Shown: positions 52,201 through 60,400 of the stretch, piece after piece
Numbering within the stretch: position 1 is the stretch's first letter
How the letters are laid out: the number at the start of each line of letters is the position of its first letter
NCBI GenBank assembly: GCA_013396915.1
Contig: VWZL01000265.1
Location: 62,251 to 126,250 of the forward strand
Length of the DNA: 64,000 bases
Direction of reading: 5' to 3'
Source: Stercorarius parasiticus
Lineage: Eukaryota; Chordata; Aves; Charadriiformes; Stercorariidae
Made by a program: the position numbers and the translations under genes
The notes under the pieces: generated by a model
Database searches by the model: none
What the model was told of the DNA's origin: nothing
What the model saw: only the letters and a program-made list of their open reading frames with translations

Positions 52201-53984
52201 GGAATACATTGTCAGTATTGAGAATTCTCTGGTTCTTCTGCGAAGATGAAGATTCGGGTGCACCACAACGATCACGACTCTCCCTGGTGTTGGCTTAAAA
52301 TGATTGAGTTTGAGATGATTGAGTTTTCTTTCAACTGGTGGGTTTCTCTCCGTTTAAAAACAAGGCTCAGTTCTGCAATGCAGACATTAATGTCCTCAAT
52401 TTAAAAAACCGCGCTTATTGGAACACTGTGAATTTAGTAGTGAACACCAGTTTTCCAATTTTCTCATAATTTGGTTATATCATATAAATCATTTTGTCCA
52501 CTGATTTTTAGAGTGAAAATTTGATGTTTTTCTCCAGTTAAAGCAGTCAATTGAATTCTGGACTGAGCTTGTTGCAGCTTCCAGTAATGAAGTACTCCCA
52601 TGTTAGAAGCTCATGATGGCTTAACTTGAGCTGATTGCTTGCACGTGAGCTGTATTTGCACTAGTAGGCCTACTTGCTTCCTGGGGAATTAAAGTTCTTT
52701 TTTAAAAACATTTTTGAAACTACTTGTTTTGTGGATTAGGAGAGGCATTCTGTATGTCTTGCTGAATATGGTTAACATTGTCAGAAACACAATTAGAGTA
52801 TCAAACATTGATAAGTGTTTTACTGAAGAATGCTGATATCAAAACTGAGACTTCATTAAGCTTCACTGAAATTAAAATTATTTAGTTTAGGAATTTAGCT
52901 TGCCTACCTTTTGGGGTAGGAAGAAGTGGCAGGAAGTGTATGAATTGTCTTCTGTAAGACTGAAGAAAATGGGATTCTACTTTTGATTATACATGTGGGC
53001 ATTGCTTTAGCTGATAAACATTTTAATGGAAGTTGCCTTGTGAACAAATGTATTTCATTCAATTAATAAGAATAACAGGAAAGAGATTTTTCTTAAAACA
53101 TTTACTTCCCTGGCAAGTAAAATCCTATTTAGTTAGATAAGCTGGTTTCAAAGTATTTTGACCGTAGTATAGATTATATACACAGAGAGATTTCATAGAT
53201 TGGATCACCGAAAAAAAAGCAGAGAAATTATTGGGACTGTTTGAATTGTCTAGACAAAAATAAACACACAAACCCCTTCTTTGGCCCTAAAAACCAATTG
53301 TAGACACCCAAAATAAAATGCGAATACAAATAAAAATAATAGTCAAATTAGTTTATAAACAATTGAGAATATATAATAGGTTATTGCTTGCACTTCTGCT
53401 AAGGTTTAGTGTGGGGTTAAGGGTCAAAGTACTAATAAGAGTGTTTGGGATGTCTGCTGCCATGAAACAAAATGGAAACTTGATTGATAGCTGGGGGCTG
53501 AAAGGAGAACGCGCAATGGAGAAAGCAAAGGTCATAAAGCCATTTCCCTTCTCTGCATATATAATGACCCAATCCTTCAAGAAATAGCAAAATGTAGATA
53601 CAGTGGATTAATATAACATATGTTAACCACACTTCTGATCATTTTGACATACAAACATTTATGAAACTGTGAGTAACGGAGGTAATGTATTACTATTACC
53701 TGCATCTTTAGGTGTGAGGCATGGAAGTGATGATCTCCTTCTCACGTACATACTTTTATTTTGTGCTGATAAAGTACAAAATTGAGCTGGAAGTGGTACG
53801 AGAATTTCTGCTTTCTTTTCATTGTCAAAATGCTTCTAATCTATTGCACTTCAAAATAGTTTGTGTTAACAGCTGGTGCCATGTAAGCATGTGTTTATGT
53901 ATACCATTTTTTGCTTTTGTAGGTCTTGTGTGCATGAAATCTAGCAGTTCAGTTGTGGAGCTGGTGATGCTTCTTTGCTCTCAG
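1153..53984 (+). CDS. LRBA: LRBA, central part of the gene (18 exons, both ends outside window)
   Basis: The joined exons encode 1,164 residues of LRBA, a protein of about 2,850 residues in mammals. LRBA is a large cytosolic and vesicle-associated BEACH-WD40 scaffold; in mammals it keeps CTLA4 out of lysosomal degradation and, like neurobeachin, is described as anchoring protein kinase A. Residues 1-233 here belong to the helical ARM-like/DUF4704 region, 234-577 to an acidic linker, about 600-860 to the conserved centre, about 865-1100 to a Ser/Thr-rich linker, and 1101-1164 to the stretch before DUF1088. Motifs such as [13 protein letters not shown] and [20 protein letters not shown] match LRBA rather than NBEA, which has TELENIEVTQ and NSNENIIFVHN. 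Reading phase is preserved at all 17 junctions. The BEACH and WD40 domains are not in the window. Coordinates span the first to last exon seen and include introns. Confidence 0.95.
1469..2709 (+). repeat. First copy of near-identical tandem block (probable assembly artefact)
   Basis: Bases from 1469 onward recur from 2711. Before the gap the offset is 1,242; from 1834 to 2709 it is 1,088. This copy contains the 52-n gap at 1659-1710 and 123 bases (1711-1833) that the second copy lacks. Confidence 0.9.
1659..1710. other. Assembly gap of 52 n
   Basis: This is a run of 52 unknown bases. In the second copy the same point is a T-run ending in a single n at 2921, which suggests that the gap hides a homopolymer T tract. 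Confidence 0.95.
2711..3797 (+). repeat. Second copy of the tandem block
   Basis: The block is bounded on the left by a single n at 2710 and broken by a single n at 2921. It matches the first copy base for base except g2220/t3308, as far as I could compare by eye. The first copy's end at 2709 lines up with 3797, after which unique intron sequence resumes. Confidence 0.9.
5450..5542 (+). CDS. LRBA: LRBA window exon 2
   Basis: This 93-nt exon follows acceptor cacttag and ends before a gtaagt donor. It encodes [20 protein letters not shown] and continues to HLAPK, a helical-repeat segment. Both ends split codons after the second base, so skipping the exon would keep the frame. The open frame continues upstream to an ATG at 5310, but that upstream part is intron: the family similarity begins only at the acceptor. 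Confidence 0.94.
5543..6344 (+). other. LRBA intron
   Basis: AT-rich intron with an A-run near 5675. No other element recognised. Open frames here on the minus strand are chance. Confidence 0.8.
6345..6453 (+). CDS. LRBA: LRBA window exon 3
   Basis: This 109-nt exon lies between acceptor attttag and donor gtagta, which is a weak donor match beyond GT. It encodes [20 protein letters not shown] and ends TTYNVLFE on a complete codon. It belongs to the ARM-like/DUF4704 region and the sequence is close to the LRBA/NBEA pattern. Confidence 0.93.
6454..7035 (+). other. LRBA intron
   Basis: Intron with a pyrimidine-rich stretch at about 6585-6660. Nothing else seen. Confidence 0.8.
7036..7117 (+). 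CDS. LRBA: LRBA window exon 4
   Basis: This 82-nt exon starts after ttgctag and ends before gtaaga. It encodes [20 protein letters not shown] and then TVKIQNP, followed by one base of a split Gln codon. It continues the helical region and its last residues are nearly invariant between LRBA and NBEA. Confidence 0.93.
7118..8804 (+). other. LRBA intron
   Basis: AT-rich intron with no repeat or exon-like element recognised. Confidence 0.8.
8805..8928 (+). CDS. LRBA: LRBA window exon 5
   Basis: The exon is 124 nt, with acceptor gttttacag and donor gtaagg. It encodes [20 protein letters not shown] and ends FNNSRENR, with the last Arg codon split. It is followed by the shortest intron in the window, 247 nt. 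The segment is part of the conserved N-terminal solenoid. Confidence 0.94.
9176..9368 (+). CDS. LRBA: LRBA window exon 6
   Basis: This 193-nt exon has acceptor ttttgcag and donor gtgagt. It encodes [20 protein letters not shown] and later [19 protein letters not shown]. This Trp-rich stretch is one of the most conserved pieces of the LRBA/NBEA N-terminal half. It ends on a complete codon, so any exon joined to it is read from its first base. The 13-kb intron that follows is the largest complete intron in the window. Confidence 0.95.
11048..11262 (+). mobile_element. CR1 LINE, 5'-truncated 3' end
   Basis: The segment has the CR1 3' signature in order: cattggaacaggctgcccag, then ccatccctggaggt, then ttgatggttggact, then cccttccaacct, ending in attctatgattcta. 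Only about 215 bp remain of an element of several kb, which is the usual 5' truncation of CR1. It has the same orientation as LRBA and no coding capacity. It is the best evidence that the genome is sauropsid. Confidence 0.93.
12181..12225 (+). other. Candidate alternative last-exon coding segment of LRBA
   Basis: A strong acceptor (tttttcctttttacag, ending at 12180) precedes 14 codons, [14 protein letters not shown], and a stop if joined to exon 6, which ends on a whole codon. AATAAA occurs at 12633, 12645 and 12658. This is speculative: no transcript evidence is available, and I do not know this tail from other species. Confidence 0.2.
13126..13142. repeat. (TA)n microsatellite
   Basis: A short run of alternating T and A, about eight units, in the 13-kb intron. 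Confidence 0.9.
18005..18560 (+). mobile_element. CR1 LINE ORF2 endonuclease fragment, decayed
   Basis: Translation in mixed frames gives the CR1 endonuclease region: [17 protein letters not shown] in one frame, then [27 protein letters not shown] and [20 protein letters not shown] in another. After VALMG the catalytic Asp-Phe-Asn stretch expected in CR1 is missing, replaced by LVYARG, so a short deletion has removed it. Frameshifts at both sides and the lack of reverse transcriptase show it is dead. It lies in the sense orientation of LRBA. A 135-codon open stretch at 18051-18458 is this remnant, not a host gene. Confidence 0.87.
19190..19380 (+). mobile_element. Possible older CR1-type LINE tail
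   Basis: The pieces aaaggctggacaactttctg and ggctgggctagatgatctga followed by tttctggcctta resemble the 3' end of old CR1-family elements. The octamer repeat is not preserved, and there are many mismatches. Confidence 0.4.
22383..23414 (+). CDS. LRBA: LRBA window exon 7: large acidic linker exon
   Basis: A single 1,032-nt exon of 344 codons runs from acceptor cttttag to donor gtaaat, with complete codons at both ends. The first 13 residues, [13 protein letters not shown], resemble the family pattern. The rest is low-complexity, very rich in Glu, Ser and Thr and poor in aromatic residues, so it is probably disordered. A stretch near 22773-22880 has helix-like spacing of Ile, Leu and Val. The linker diverges quickly between LRBA and NBEA and between species, so identity here rests on the conserved ends and position. 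PKA-binding regions reported for this family lie in this general area. Read-through of the donor meets a stop at 23442. Confidence 0.93.
23415..24493 (+). other. LRBA intron with early poly(A)-like signal
   Basis: Read-through from exon 7 adds VNSTCPSSI and meets a TAG at 23442; AATAAA follows at 23451 and a GT-rich patch near 23520. Whether this is used is unknown. A T-run at 24459-24470 precedes the next acceptor. Confidence 0.6.
24494..24669 (+). CDS. LRBA: LRBA window exon 8
   Basis: This 176-nt exon follows acceptor gtattcag and ends before gtaaat. The first 20 or so residues continue the variable linker and end in an RRDS motif at 24551-24562. The highly conserved block then starts: [20 protein letters not shown] and on to ETDIQMWR. 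The last Ser codon is split, AG plus C. Confidence 0.95.
24670..25951 (+). other. LRBA intron
   Basis: AT-rich intron with a T-run at 24847-24862. Nothing else recognised. Confidence 0.8.
25952..26105 (+). CDS. LRBA: LRBA window exon 9
   Basis: This 154-nt exon has acceptor ttggacag and donor gtaaga. It encodes [20 protein letters not shown] and ends [14 protein letters not shown]. The SSDNVIFVH wording separates LRBA from NBEA. It is part of the conserved central block whose molecular job is not defined. Confidence 0.96.
26106..26508 (+). other. LRBA intron
   Basis: A 403-nt intron with no element recognised. Confidence 0.8.
26509..26689 (+). CDS. LRBA: LRBA window exon 10
   Basis: This 181-nt exon has acceptor tgtgtag and donor gtaagc. 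It encodes [20 protein letters not shown] and ends [12 protein letters not shown] plus one base of a split Val codon. [10 protein letters not shown] is an LRBA-type signature. Confidence 0.96.
26690..27970 (+). other. LRBA intron
   Basis: A 1,281-nt AT-rich intron with no element recognised. Confidence 0.8.
27971..28098 (+). CDS. LRBA: LRBA window exon 11, with non-canonical GC donor
   Basis: The acceptor is cccttcaag. The exon encodes [20 protein letters not shown] and ends TAKSAAK. The 3' end is chosen so that it joins the next exon as AAKSPVDVV, the known LRBA junction. That makes the donor AAG|gcaagt, a GC-AG intron with otherwise perfect consensus. A GT donor (AGT|gtaaga) lies 6 nt downstream at 28105; using it would stay in frame and insert Ala-Ser. 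Either or both may be used. Confidence 0.88.
28099..28489 (+). other. LRBA intron, probable GC-AG type
   Basis: It begins gcaagt and ends in a T-rich tract with tttaatag. The alternative start is gtaaga at 28105. Confidence 0.75.
28490..28597 (+). CDS. LRBA: LRBA window exon 12
   Basis: The exon is 108 nt, exactly 36 codons, between acceptor tttaatag and donor gtaagt. It encodes [20 protein letters not shown] and ends [11 protein letters not shown]. Because both ends fall between codons, skipping it would keep the frame. Confidence 0.96.
28598..31162 (+). other. LRBA intron
   Basis: It contains a short direct repeat of a TCCATATAA/CCATTATAA type at 29962-30009 and a long open stretch at 29098-29667 that I do not regard as a gene. 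Otherwise AT-rich sequence. Confidence 0.75.
29962..30009. repeat. Short imperfect tandem repeat
   Basis: About four imperfect units of a 9-14 bp motif based on ATAATCCAT and ATAAACCAT. Confidence 0.75.
31163..31334 (+). CDS. LRBA: LRBA window exon 13
   Basis: This 172-nt exon has acceptor ttttacag and donor gtgaac. It encodes [20 protein letters not shown] and then [15 protein letters not shown]. The [15 protein letters not shown] stretch is strongly hydrophobic and almost identical in NBEA. After EPQNER the protein turns into a polar, variable linker. The last codon is split after one base. Confidence 0.96.
31335..31955 (+). other. LRBA intron
   Basis: A 621-nt intron with no element recognised. 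Confidence 0.8.
31956..32394 (+). CDS. LRBA: LRBA window exon 14
   Basis: This 439-nt exon has acceptor atgaacag and donor gtaatg. It encodes a Ser/Ala/Thr-rich linker that includes [10 protein letters not shown] at 32027-32056, then the conserved pieces [37 protein letters not shown] and [10 protein letters not shown]. The R-R-D-S motif fits the PKA consensus R-R-x-S. The final Arg codon is split (AG plus G). A 10.3-kb intron follows. Confidence 0.95.
39001..39104. repeat. Two perfect 52-bp tandem copies
   Basis: The unit starts aaggggccttctttcctcac and ends ttttggctggaa. Copies are 39001-39052 and 39053-39104, with no difference between them. This suggests a recent duplication or a stutter in the assembly. 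Confidence 0.95.
42272..42301. repeat. Perfect 12-bp inverted repeat with 6-nt loop
   Basis: Arms TCTAACACAGAA (42272-42283) and TTCTGTGTTAGA (42290-42301) flank cagaaa. After a small internal loop a further cttc/gaag pairing extends the hairpin weakly. It lies about 395 nt before exon 15. Confidence 0.9.
42696..42829 (+). CDS. LRBA: LRBA window exon 15
   Basis: This 134-nt exon has acceptor tcacctag and donor gtgagt. It encodes [20 protein letters not shown] and then [24 protein letters not shown]. The [10 protein letters not shown] stretch matches LRBA. The rest is low-complexity linker. Confidence 0.93.
48643..48890. repeat. A/C-rich low-complexity tracts
   Basis: Two tracts, 48643-48708 and 48811-48890, consist almost only of A and C in CAAA/CCAA-like units. 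A third, similar one lies at 49528-49565. Confidence 0.8.
50795..50930 (-). mobile_element. Probable antisense CR1-type LINE tail
   Basis: Read on the + strand, gagaatcatgggttgtaagg, tcagaagggatca, tctagtctgacttcc and gctagagca follow the order of the reverse complement of an old CR1-like 3' end. It is diverged and short, so the family is uncertain. Confidence 0.5.
51145..51223 (+). CDS. LRBA: LRBA window exon 16
   Basis: This 79-nt exon has acceptor tcttgtag and donor gtaact. It encodes [20 protein letters not shown] and then SASNM, with a split Ser codon at its end. KLPSVPTV is shared with mammalian LRBA. Only 266 nt of intron separate it from the next exon. Confidence 0.92.
51490..51623 (+). 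CDS. LRBA: LRBA window exon 17, with tandem donors
   Basis: The acceptor is ctctactag. The exon encodes [20 protein letters not shown] and then [22 protein letters not shown], one of the most conserved stretches in the family. Two GT donors lie 6 nt apart. Ending at 51617 (GAAG|gtacaa) joins as EGLVCM; ending at 51623 (ACAA|gtaagt) joins as EGTSLVCM. Both keep the frame. The downstream site is the better consensus and is used for the coordinates given. Confidence 0.94.
51624..53922 (+). other. LRBA intron
   Basis: An intron of about 2.3 kb with a pyrimidine-rich start (51640-51900). No repeat family recognised. Confidence 0.8.
53923..53984 (+). CDS. LRBA: LRBA window exon 18 (last in window)
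   Basis: This 62-nt exon has acceptor tttgtag and donor gtgagg. It encodes [20 protein letters not shown] on complete codons. In the family the next residues are EWQNSIQKNAG, near the start of DUF1088. I find no sequence encoding those residues in the remaining 10 kb, so the next exon lies beyond the window. Confidence 0.94.
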
Positions 53985-56027
53985 GTGAGGTTTAAGTAAC
54001 AATGTTGTCTGAAATTGCTGTCTTTCAACACAATGGAAATTACAGTCGAGATTTTGCTTTAAACTTAAGGTTATGTGTAATAGGTAAAAAGATTATGTGC
54101 AAGGTCTTTTGATTAAAAAAAAAAAAAAAATCATAGTAATTGTGTCTGTCCAGCCAGAGAGAGAAGATGCTGAGGGTTTTATGTTACCTTACTATTAAGC
54201 GTTTACATAACCTTGATGGTGGTGTGCCTAAGTAATTCTGTGCTGTCATTTTTGTAAGATAAAATAGGATCGATAAAATATTAAGGTTATAGAAACAGAT
54301 TGAGTTCTGCATCTTAGCATGCGGAATCCTCTGGGATGAATAGAATTTTTCCTTTTGTGTAGAGGTTATGAAATGAATGATAAATACTTTTGAAACCCTG
54401 TCATTCTTAGTTGATTTGACAAGTACTAAGAATTTGATAAAAATTTAAGAAAGCAACCCTGGTTGTCAGCAGCTGGGGGTATTCTACATTCCTAAAGGCG
54501 AAGTGATTTTAGATATGTAAGACCCTGAGAATTGCCTGTTCCTGTGGTTAGAAAAGAGCCAGAGTCTAAGGAGCTTTCTTAAAATTGTACATGCTATATT
54601 AATTGGATTGTCTTTTGGGGTTTCTTGCTTTCTTTTTTGTAATTAAATGGAAGACTGTTTTTATTGAGCCTTTCTTTTGGTGCCTTAAAAATGATACCTT
54701 TCTGGTAGTAAATTCCCCTACTTAAAACTTTAAAATAGCCTTTTTTAATGGGAATGGTATTGGTCTAGAGGTCAAGGGTTCTGACCCATTTCAAAACCTT
54801 TGACCTTCATTTACAACCCTTATGGTTTGCTTGCCTGACGAATAAGGATAATGCAAAATTAATGTTTCTTCACATCGATTTATTCGTTTTAGTGCCTATA
54901 TTGCCAAATTTATTTAGAGTGTGCTGATAGACATTTCATGAATACAAATGAAAGAATCATAGAAGGTGTGAAAAATCGATAGTCTGCATTGTCAATAAAG
55001 TGCAATAAGAACAATTACTTCTGGAGATTACACCTAATAGATTTTACAATGAACTAGTGAAGAGTAGTTATGTTTTCTAGTGAGCTTATTATTAATGAAT
55101 GTATCTAGAACTTTGCTCATCTAGTTTTCCATCTTCCTCAGGAAATATAATATATTTTTAGCCTGAAAGGAATTTAATATTCCTTATGGAACTTTTGGAA
55201 TTTAGAGATGGTTATTTTACATGTGGCAGTTCTGGAAATGGACATTGTTCACGACTTCTAGAATATGAATTTGCTGCTGATTTAAATTAGAAAAGAATCC
55301 TTGCTACCAAGAAATCCATATACAGGTTTTACTATTCATTTGCTAATGTGTTAAGAGTAAAAGTAATCAGAGTATTAAATATGTGCCTGACAGCTTGGTA
55401 TTACCATTTAAAAAATTAGTTTTCAGTATCCATGCTGCTTGTATCAATAATTAGGGGCTGACCTTTCCTTCTTTTTTTTGGTAGGATAATCTAATCTTTT
55501 TTAAAATCATGTTGTGCTCTGTACTGTACGTCACTTGTTTGGTTTTGGGAAGTGGAAAGGATAAGGAATAAATGACGTGCTCTAATGCATCTATTTGTCA
55601 TGTGTGTCACAATGCCACTTAATGCTAATCTAATCAAATTGAGGATATCGTGATTGCTTAGCAGTGCTAGTTGCAGAGACTGAGGTTGTTCTTTGTGAAA
55701 TGTAGAAATAAACCAATAAAGTCACAAAGACCTCAAAGTCTTTTTAAAGTTACATAGCAGCTGTAATTTTTGGCAGAATATGAAAAATGAGGTGAGAAAT
55801 GAATCTAAAATTAGCTCCAGATGTATACAGATTGTTCTGGGGTGATAATTACATTTTTCACTTTGAATTTTCCTAATTCAAAGAGGTCAGCATGGCAATC
55901 ACAGAAGTGATTTATTTTGTTAAGAAGTGAACTGTCTTTTGCTACGTGAAAGCTTGAGAGATATGAAATTGAATTTCAAGCCGACATTTTACAGATACTG
56001 GGAGGAGATGGGGTTGAGCTTGATTGA

Positions 56028-56071
56028 TTTTTTTTTTCCTTTTTTTTTCTTTTTTCTTTTTTTTTTTTTTT
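56028..56071. repeat. T-rich tract
   Basis: A run of 44 bases consisting of T with four C. Confidence 0.95.
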
Positions 56072-57395
56072 GGCCCGGGATAGGGTGGGAAGTGAAGTGA
56101 TATTCTTTGCTAAAATTTTAATTAATTTTTAAGAGGAGATGGAGAGGAGGAAGTGCCAAAGATCAAAAGATCAGGTCAAAAACTAGTTTTTAATCACATA
56201 AATAATGTGGTGTAGTTACAAAGTAAGTATCTGCAAATTTGATTTAAAACTTCACAAATTTGTCAGCCATCATTTTATGAAATTGAAAGATTACTCTGAT
56301 TAATATCTTTGGTGTTTTTTATGCTAACCTCTTTCTGAAAATTTGTTTTAAATGTTGTGTACGTGATGTAAGCACTTGGATTGTTTTTCTGAAACATCTG
56401 AAATTTTTCTGATGTTTATTTAGATTTATGGCTGGAATATGTTTTTTCTTTCTCAGAAATGCAAAATTGAATAATATTATCTCTCAAGTAATTTTTCATA
56501 CAGTTGTGCAAATAAAACTCTTTCACAGGTGAAGTGATTTAAAAAAAAATTCAAATGATACCATTCTGTGAAACTGTTTGTGACACCCGGTTAATTTCTT
56601 CTCTTGTGTAAAGTTCATTTGTTTAGGCCTATGGAGAAAGACCGCTGCTTTTGTATTTTAGTTTTGTGTTTATATGTTGATACATTCTTTTATGTTTAAC
56701 ACAAGGTAAAAAGAGAAACAGGTGGTTTGAGATACAGACAAAAGGCTTTTTCTAAGACAAAACCAGTTGTGTTTTTTGATAGACACACTACATTTTGAGA
56801 TGTGTCTCTGTGTGTGTACTTGGATTTATATAAATCTATCAAAACATAAAGAAATCCTTCATTTAATATTACTGCGAAGTGTTCCTGCTTATTTGACATT
56901 AATATCATTTTTGAAAGAATCGACGTTGCATTCAAGGCCACTTTATAAAAGCGTTGTGTTGCTCATCCTAATTCAGTCTGACACACATTCCAATAACACT
57001 ACCTCCCTTCCAGGGCTTAAAACTAAATTTATGGCTGAGCATTGTGAAGTGCATCATTTAAAAATGGTTTCAACCCAAAACATCTAATAAATAAATAATG
57101 TGTATGGCTACTCAGTAGCAGACTTTCCAGACTAGAAATCATTCCATCGGATACTCAACAGTCCACTATCGGAGAGGGCTGTCAGATAAATCTTATAGTA
57201 GCTGCATTCATGTCCTGTAAATCACATGTTATTGTCTGAGCCTTCTGCCAGGTCATCTATTCTTTTCCCATTTATCAGAAATGCATACAGTACAGTGAAC
57301 CTAGAAGCACCATCTAGTCTGGCCTGGCATCCTGTCGGGGTAATTAAACCAGCCGAAAGAGAGGAGTCCTGTGTCTATTATCCCCTTTAAATGAG

Positions 57396-57403
57396 TGACG
57401 TCA
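57396..57403. promoter_or_regulatory. Consensus CRE palindrome TGACGTCA
   Basis: A perfect cAMP-response element / ATF site sits in a stretch that looks less decayed than nearby intron sequence, with homeobox-like taattaaa upstream near 57341. Function is inferred only; an 8-bp match can occur by chance. Confidence 0.3.
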
Positions 57404-60400
57404 GAATGTTAAAGGTGCTCGTATGCTATTGTGAGACAAGGCTTCTGCGTGGAGAAGCTGTGTTATCAACCCTGAATAAAATATTGTTCATCTAGGAGGA
57501 CTCTCGCTCTATGCCTAAAACGTGAAGGGGCGTTTATGAATTGAGTGCATGTTTATCCATGAAGCAAATATTCTACTGTGCTTCCTTTCATTTGTCAGAT
57601 ATTTTCTTGAAATCCATGACTAAGTAAGAAAAACTGTGTTCTTCCCTACTCTCTCATGAAGGTATTAAAAACATTTATCCGTTGCTCACATACGTGAAGC
57701 ATTTGTCCTATTATTGTACCTCCAAGGTGAAAAGGTACAAAAATAGGTGAAATAGGTTCCATAATTTTCCTTCATGCCTTTGAATTTACAGAATTTGCAG
57801 CACTTGAAAAATGCTTCTTTCGGTAGTAAATCAAGTGAATTGTCAGTGGAATATGTGTAAGAGAACTAATTAGGTGGTTCTTGTCAGATCCATCTTTGAC
57901 TTAAGAGCTTTTTTTCCTACTGAATCTAAATTTTCTGGTCCATAAAATAAACTTATACTAACTGACTCAAATACTGTTCAGCTCTAGTATCATTTTCTAA
58001 AATTGGTGTAATGCCACCCAACCTTTCTAAAAGTTTGCAATTAAAAATTAATGAATATTGCAGCAACTCTTATGACCCTTCCACCACCACTACCTGCACA
58101 TACCTCCTCCTTGTTGGTTCAAGGTATAAAAGCTTCTTGGTTCCTCCTTCCTCTGCCCCTTGTTGTTTCAAAGGGATTAAGGGCACGTTCTTGGTAGTTG
58201 ATGGCACATATAAACCCAAGACCAATGTTTTAATACATTTAATCTCTAGGCATTTTATCTTCTAGAAATATTAATATGATATATTGCAGTATAACTACAC
58301 AGCTGTAGCTATTAGATTTATATTGGACCTTGATAAAGCATATCTTTCATGGGGAGATGGAAGAGGGAAGCATAAGCTCTGATACTCCGGATTTTTTTGT
58401 GTGTGCAGTGATAGCGTCTGCACATATGGCCCAATGAAATATGATTATGGTTGAATATGTCATGCGCTGTGCTGATAGTTTTTGGAGTTGTTTTTTTGGA
58501 GAGAAGAGCATGATCCAAGGCAGTGCGCATGCATCTTAAAAATACAGCAGAGGCTGATGAGTAGTATTAAAGCAGAAGAAAATTACACTGTGAAAGTTGG
58601 TCTTACTGCCTGTGTAGGCGAACTTATAGGCCTTCAGCTCACTTTTTTTTTCTTGTCTATCTCAACTCACTAAACCAATTATCAGTGGTTAAATGGTGAA
58701 ATGTTTGCAAAAGGTTTTTCTTTAGTGTGATCTTTCTTTCATATGGTACTAAGTCACTTTGCTAACAGATTCTGTTGCTCGTAAAGAAGTCAATATTCAT
58801 CTTTTGCATGAGCAGTATCTTAGTTGTGTCATATCTCTTACTCTGATAAGGCATCTTAATTATTTAAACAATATCAACATGTGCCATGCAGTCATGCACC
58901 CATACAAACAATATGATGGCGTATTTCCCTTAAGGAAGAGCAATAGGATGGTAGTTAAGATTTTGATTTTTCAGCAGAGTTTTTGCACACATGCAGCCCT
59001 CCTCCACCCTAGTACTTAAATGTTTGTAAAATGCAATAGGATCTTCAGGCTTTTCCGGGTATCTTGTGCTCAGAAAAAAGGCTTTGTATCAACGATCCAA
59101 ATTCATTACCCCAGGAATGGGTTTCTGCTTTTCTGCAGCGTGTTCTGAAACGTGGTAAGCCTTTGAATTACTTGGAGCTTTTAGTTGATGTAGATGATGG
59201 CTGGTTTTCAGTGTTTGTTACTTGCAGAGAGAACACATTATACTGATGCTCTGTGATCTGCACTGGTTCCTAATTTACTTTTAAGTGCAATTTGATGTGA
59301 TGGATAACTATAGTGATCACTATGAAGCTTTAATTGACTTGGGTATAGGTTATCTAAAGAGCTATATCACTAAGGTACCATGGCAACTGAACTCAACAGA
59401 AGCACCAAAACTCTAACAATATCCTGGTTTAGACATGAAGAGAATAAATGCTGTTTGAATACCTTTTATGTGCCCCAAGTGTTTAGATTATTACATTTTC
59501 ATCAAGATAATATTTTTCAATCTAATCACTTCTGTGCTCTAACAGCTGAAAATAAGTTTTAAAAGGATCTAATAATCCTTTAGATCCACGATATAAGAAA
59601 TGTATGTGTTTTGGTACAGAGGGTAGATTTTGTAGGGATTTTGTAAGCTGCCAAATGACTTCCTATCAATTTTAACACATGTTCTAATTTTCTTTTCAAA
59701 GCAGTTTAGAAGATATCAGGAGTTGGAAGTTTTCCTTTTTATACAGTGTGAACTTCTGCAAAAGGATCTTTGTTTTTACCAAAGATGAATGTAGCTGTGT
59801 TTGAGTAAAAAAAAAAACAAACCACTTCAGTAATAGACTGCTTTTGTGATAAAATGGTTAGAAATATAACTGTTAGGCAAATTAATATGGTTTAGATCTT
59901 AATAAATAAAAACAGAAAAAAGGGCTTCCCAAAGTCTAAATTGCTTAATTCAGGGGAAGACATTGCATGAGTCATGCCCGTAGGCGTTTGCCTTGCCTAG
60001 TATTGCTAACTTTCTCTGCAATGTTATGAAGTTTTCAGTGTTTCTCATTTAGTACAAAGGCACTGTATTGAGATGCACAGAAAAATACTTCACCCGCGGG
60101 TGTGCCAGAGACTTCATAGTGTCCTTTTTTTTTTTGTTTTGCTTGTGCTCTTTTGAAGAATTTGAATGTTGGAAGAATATCTAGCCAGCCTAGCTTTTTG
60201 TAGAGATGAGGTGGCTGTGGAAGGAAGTGAGAGTATTCAAGATCATCTTACTCAGCTATGGATTATTTAGATTCTGAAGCTGCTTCAGGTCCGCTCCAAG
60301 TGGATCTAGGCATATTAATAAATCTGTGTAAATCTTAACGTTTGAAAACATGGGATTGCCAAGCATGTTATTAATTGTTATGCAGGCAGTAGCAGGAACA

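Noticed and set aside
1153..53984. Identity as neurobeachin (NBEA)
   Set aside because: Diagnostic positions in exons 9, 10, 11 and 15 follow LRBA, and the linker exons do not resemble NBEA.
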